Assembly (NCBI GenBank): GCA_016930475.1
Contig: JAFGGR010000066.1
Location: 1-23,300, forward strand
Reading direction: 5' to 3'
DNA length: 23,300 nucleotides
Source: Clostridiales bacterium
GTDB taxonomy: Bacteria; Bacillota; Clostridia; Saccharofermentanales; Saccharofermentanaceae
The position numbers and the translations under genes were made by a program. The notes below the pieces were generated by a model, which saw only the letters and a list, made by a program, of their open reading frames with translations, did no database searches and was not told the origin of the DNA. This document shows positions 21,410 through 23,300 of the stretch, one piece after another (the stretch's first letter is position 1; each line of letters opens with the position of its first letter).

Positions 21410-22408
21410 ATGAGTACGAATCCGGTCACAACGAATATCCAAGATACCGCAACAGGCGCAATAAGCAACGAAAAAGACGCCAAGGCGATCGCGATGAGCA
21501 TTCGGAATGTCACCAAGACTTTCGGTAAAAATGTCGCGGTCAATGATCTGTCCATAGATCTGTTTGCCGGCGAGGTCTTTGGCTTTCTCGGTCCGAACGG
21601 GGCGGGAAAAACCACCATGATCAAGATGATCATGGGATTTTTGGCGATGGACGCCGGCTCCATCCGGGTCAACGGATTTGATCTTGAGCAGGATTACGAG
21701 AAAGCAATGGACCATTTGGGCGGCATCGTCGAGAATCCGGAAATGTATCGCGACTTAAGCGGAAGAGAAAATCTGATCATGTACGCCCGCTTGCACGGCG
21801 TTGTTTCGGCGGAGCGGATCGACGAAGTCCTTCAAATGGTCGGAATGGAAGGCCGCGCGAACGAGAAGGTCAAGAAATACTCCCTCGGCATGAAGCAACG
21901 GGTCGGACTGGCTCAGGCCATCGTTCATCGACCGAGGGTCCTATTACTCGATGAACCGACAAACGGCTTGGATCCGGTTGGGATCCGCGAACTCCGCGAT
22001 ATCCTAAAAAGGCTCGCGCACGAGGAAAATGTCGCCATAATGGTCTCCAGTCATATCTTAAGCGAAATGCAGATGATGTGTGATCGCGTCGCTATTGTCA
22101 ACAAAGGCAAACTTCTGGACATCAAGTCCGTCGAGGAGCTTCGTAGCCTATCTTCCGATGTTACCGCTCATCGCATCGTCGTTTCATCCGGCGAGAGAGC
22201 CGCAGAGGTCCTTTCGGTCCACTTCGGGGACATCATCGTGGATAAAGCGGACGACTTCATCGATATTCATATCGTCAAGGAGAGCATCCCATCCGTCGTT
22301 CGTTTATTGGTGGAGAACGACCTGGACATATACTCCGTAACGAGAGCCGAAGGCTCACTTGAGGAGGCGTATATTCAAATCACCGGAGGAGGGATGAACA
22401 TTGAGTAA
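21410..22408 (+). CDS. ABC transporter ATPase (ABC-2 exporter type)
   Basis: 332 residues. Walker A GPNGAGKT (61-68), signature YSLGMKQ (157-163, usual for the CcmA/bacitracin-type class), Walker B VLLLDE ending Glu182, D-loop GLDPVG and H-loop His215 are all intact. An N-terminal extension of about 28 hydrophilic residues precedes the domain, and a C-terminal about 85-residue accessory part ends in SLEEAYIQITGG, the typical ending of drug/peptide-export ATPases. It powers the permease encoded next. AAGGAG is 6 nt before ATG 21410; the frame opens at GTG 21386 without support. The stop overlaps the permease start by 8 nt. Confidence 0.95.
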   Translation: MSTNPVTTNIQDTATGAISNEKDAKAIAMSIRNVTKTFGKNVAVNDLSIDLFAGEVFGFLGPNGAGKTTMIKMIMGFLAMDAGSIRVNGFDLEQDYEKAMDHLGGIVENPEMYRDLSGRENLIMYARLHGVVSAERIDEVLQMVGMEGRANEKVKKYSLGMKQRVGLAQAIVHRPRVLLLDEPTNGLDPVGIRELRDILKRLAHEENVAIMVSSHILSEMQMMCDRVAIVNKGKLLDIKSVEELRSLSSDVTAHRIVVSSGERAAEVLSVHFGDIIVDKADDFIDIHIVKESIPSVVRLLVENDLDIYSVTRAEGSLEEAYIQITGGGMNIE

Positions 22409-23300
22409 GTTAATCACCCTTTACAGAAATGAAATGTCCCGAACCTTTCGGAAGGCCGGCACCCTTGTTATTTTGGGCTTGATCATAGTGATCTGTATCG
22501 TGACTCCCATAGGGACCAACTTGATTGCGAGAAAAGCGATGTTACCCGACCGAACGGGCATAAATTATCAGACGGTAGTCGCACAGCTCAATATGAAAAT
22601 CAAGGGTATAGATGAGCAACTTTCCGATCTGGATATCTCCGACGAATCCGAAATCACGCAGACAAAGTTACTCGAAGAAAAATACGGTCATGAGGATATG
22701 ATCGAGACGTATGATTTTTTGATATCCGCAGGCTACGAAGACGGCTCGTCGACCGATCTGATCATCCTGGCATCGGATGATCTCCTCTCCTACTTAAGAG
22801 AAAGACGCAGATCTGAAATGATCCCCGCGGAGGAAAGAACGGTCCTTGTGGAGGAGTACAAATCTTTTTTAAACGATGCGATCGAGACCATCAAAAAACT
22901 GCCACAGACACTCGACTTCGCCGGCTATATCGATATTCGTAAAAAGGACGTGGAGTTCCAGGAAAAATTCTATGCGTTGCACATCGGCAACAGTGCCGGT
23001 GCGAATGAAGATGAACCCGTACACGAGAGTGATTATTATACAATCGGAATGAGGATCGACAATACCAAACTATATACTCAAATGTATGAAGAGTTTTTAC
23101 TCATTGATCCGTTAGGCGGAACCGACGGAACACACGATTTTTGGGAGACTCAGGGTCTCACATATTTGACTCAGGCGTTGAAAGACGACCTGAAAGAGGG
23201 AGTTTACCGCGATCTTTTTTCCGGGAACAATGAGCCTCAGCCACTTACGGGCGCCCGACGCAAATGGGTGGAAGACAGCATCCGGATCATAGAATTTCAA
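22401..23300 (+). CDS. ABC-2 type permease subunit, 3' end beyond the window
   Basis: Open for 300 codons from TTG 22401 to the window edge. GGAGGAGGG ends 7 nt before the TTG, and the start overlaps the ATPase end by 8 nt, so translation is coupled. Residues about 20-42 (AGTLVILGLIIVICIVTPIG) are the first membrane segment. The next about 255 residues are hydrophilic and acidic, probably a large extracellular loop as in ABC-2 permeases with a split first helix. The remaining membrane segments should follow beyond 23300. Substrate unknown; no peptide-antibiotic or sensor-kinase gene is visible nearby. Confidence 0.85.
   Translation, partial: MSKLITLYRNEMSRTFRKAGTLVILGLIIVICIVTPIGTNLIARKAMLPDRTGINYQTVVAQLNMKIKGIDEQLSDLDISDESEITQTKLLEEKYGHEDMIETYDFLISAGYEDGSSTDLIILASDDLLSYLRERRRSEMIPAEERTVLVEEYKSFLNDAIETIKKLPQTLDFAGYIDIRKKDVEFQEKFYALHIGNSAGANEDEPVHESDYYTIGMRIDNTKLYTQMYEEFLLIDPLGGTDGTHDFWETQGLTYLTQALKDDLKEGVYRDLFSGNNEPQPLTGARRKWVEDSIRIIEFQ

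Overview
The window looks like a chromosomal segment of a Bacillota bacterium, most likely a Clostridia relative. Supporting signs are strong AGGAGG-type ribosome binding sites, frequent TTG/GTG starts, TTGACA/TATAAT and TGn-extended -10 promoters, and gene families typical of that phylum: a YtrA-type GntR/ABC operon, DUF2975-HTH-DUF4173, a YczE-type membrane protein and a clostripain-like peptidase. G+C is near 50% by eye. I see no transposase, integrase, phage gene or CRISPR array. Genus cannot be read from the sequence.

Layout. 1-1252 (-): 5' part of a cytoplasmic GH13 alpha-amylase, cut by the window edge. 1460-1948 (+): zinc-finger/membrane protein. 2039-2114 (+): tRNA-Thr(UGU) behind a consensus promoter. 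2402-3706 (+): glyoxalase-fold domain fused to a long charged repetitive tail. 3886-5031 (+): membrane-anchored NlpC/P60 cell-wall peptidase. 5106-7395 (-): DUF2975 / small HTH regulator / DUF4173 operon. 7507-8190 (-): YczE-like membrane protein. 8423-9271 (+): E2-acyltransferase-like protein lacking the usual catalytic His. 9341-11833 (-): membrane-anchored clostripain-family peptidase. 11986-14180 (-): two coupled lipoproteins, an LppX-like one followed by a class C beta-lactamase-like serine hydrolase. 14374-16356 (-): GntR regulator, ABC ATPase and ABC permease under a TTGACA/TATAGT promoter with a palindromic operator. 16614-18100 (+): cytidylate-kinase-like protein with a C-terminal PD-(D/E)XK-like domain, overlapping a variant hypoxanthine phosphoribosyltransferase. 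18121-18617 (-): a protein-free stretch that reads as a large structured noncoding RNA. 18863-19279 (+): YjbQ family, converging on a MscS channel (19266-20495, -). 20796-23300 (+): membrane-anchored unknown protein, ABC ATPase and the start of its permease.

Most notable is the roughly 500-nt RNA at 18121-18617 (-). It has its own strong promoter, a 5'/3' closing helix, at least five quasi-repeats spaced 48-55 nt, about 23 GGA triplets and an intrinsic terminator. No RNA class I know fits it. Second is the kinase-like/nuclease-like fusion translationally coupled to an HPRT with Arg where the catalytic Asp is expected, which suggests a specialised nucleotide function rather than plain purine salvage. 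Cell-envelope functions (peptidoglycan hydrolase, lipoproteins, surface protease, two ABC systems, MscS) fill most of the rest. Six of twenty protein genes appear to start with TTG or GTG, and several starts given here were moved from the longest open frame to the codon that follows a clear ribosome binding site.
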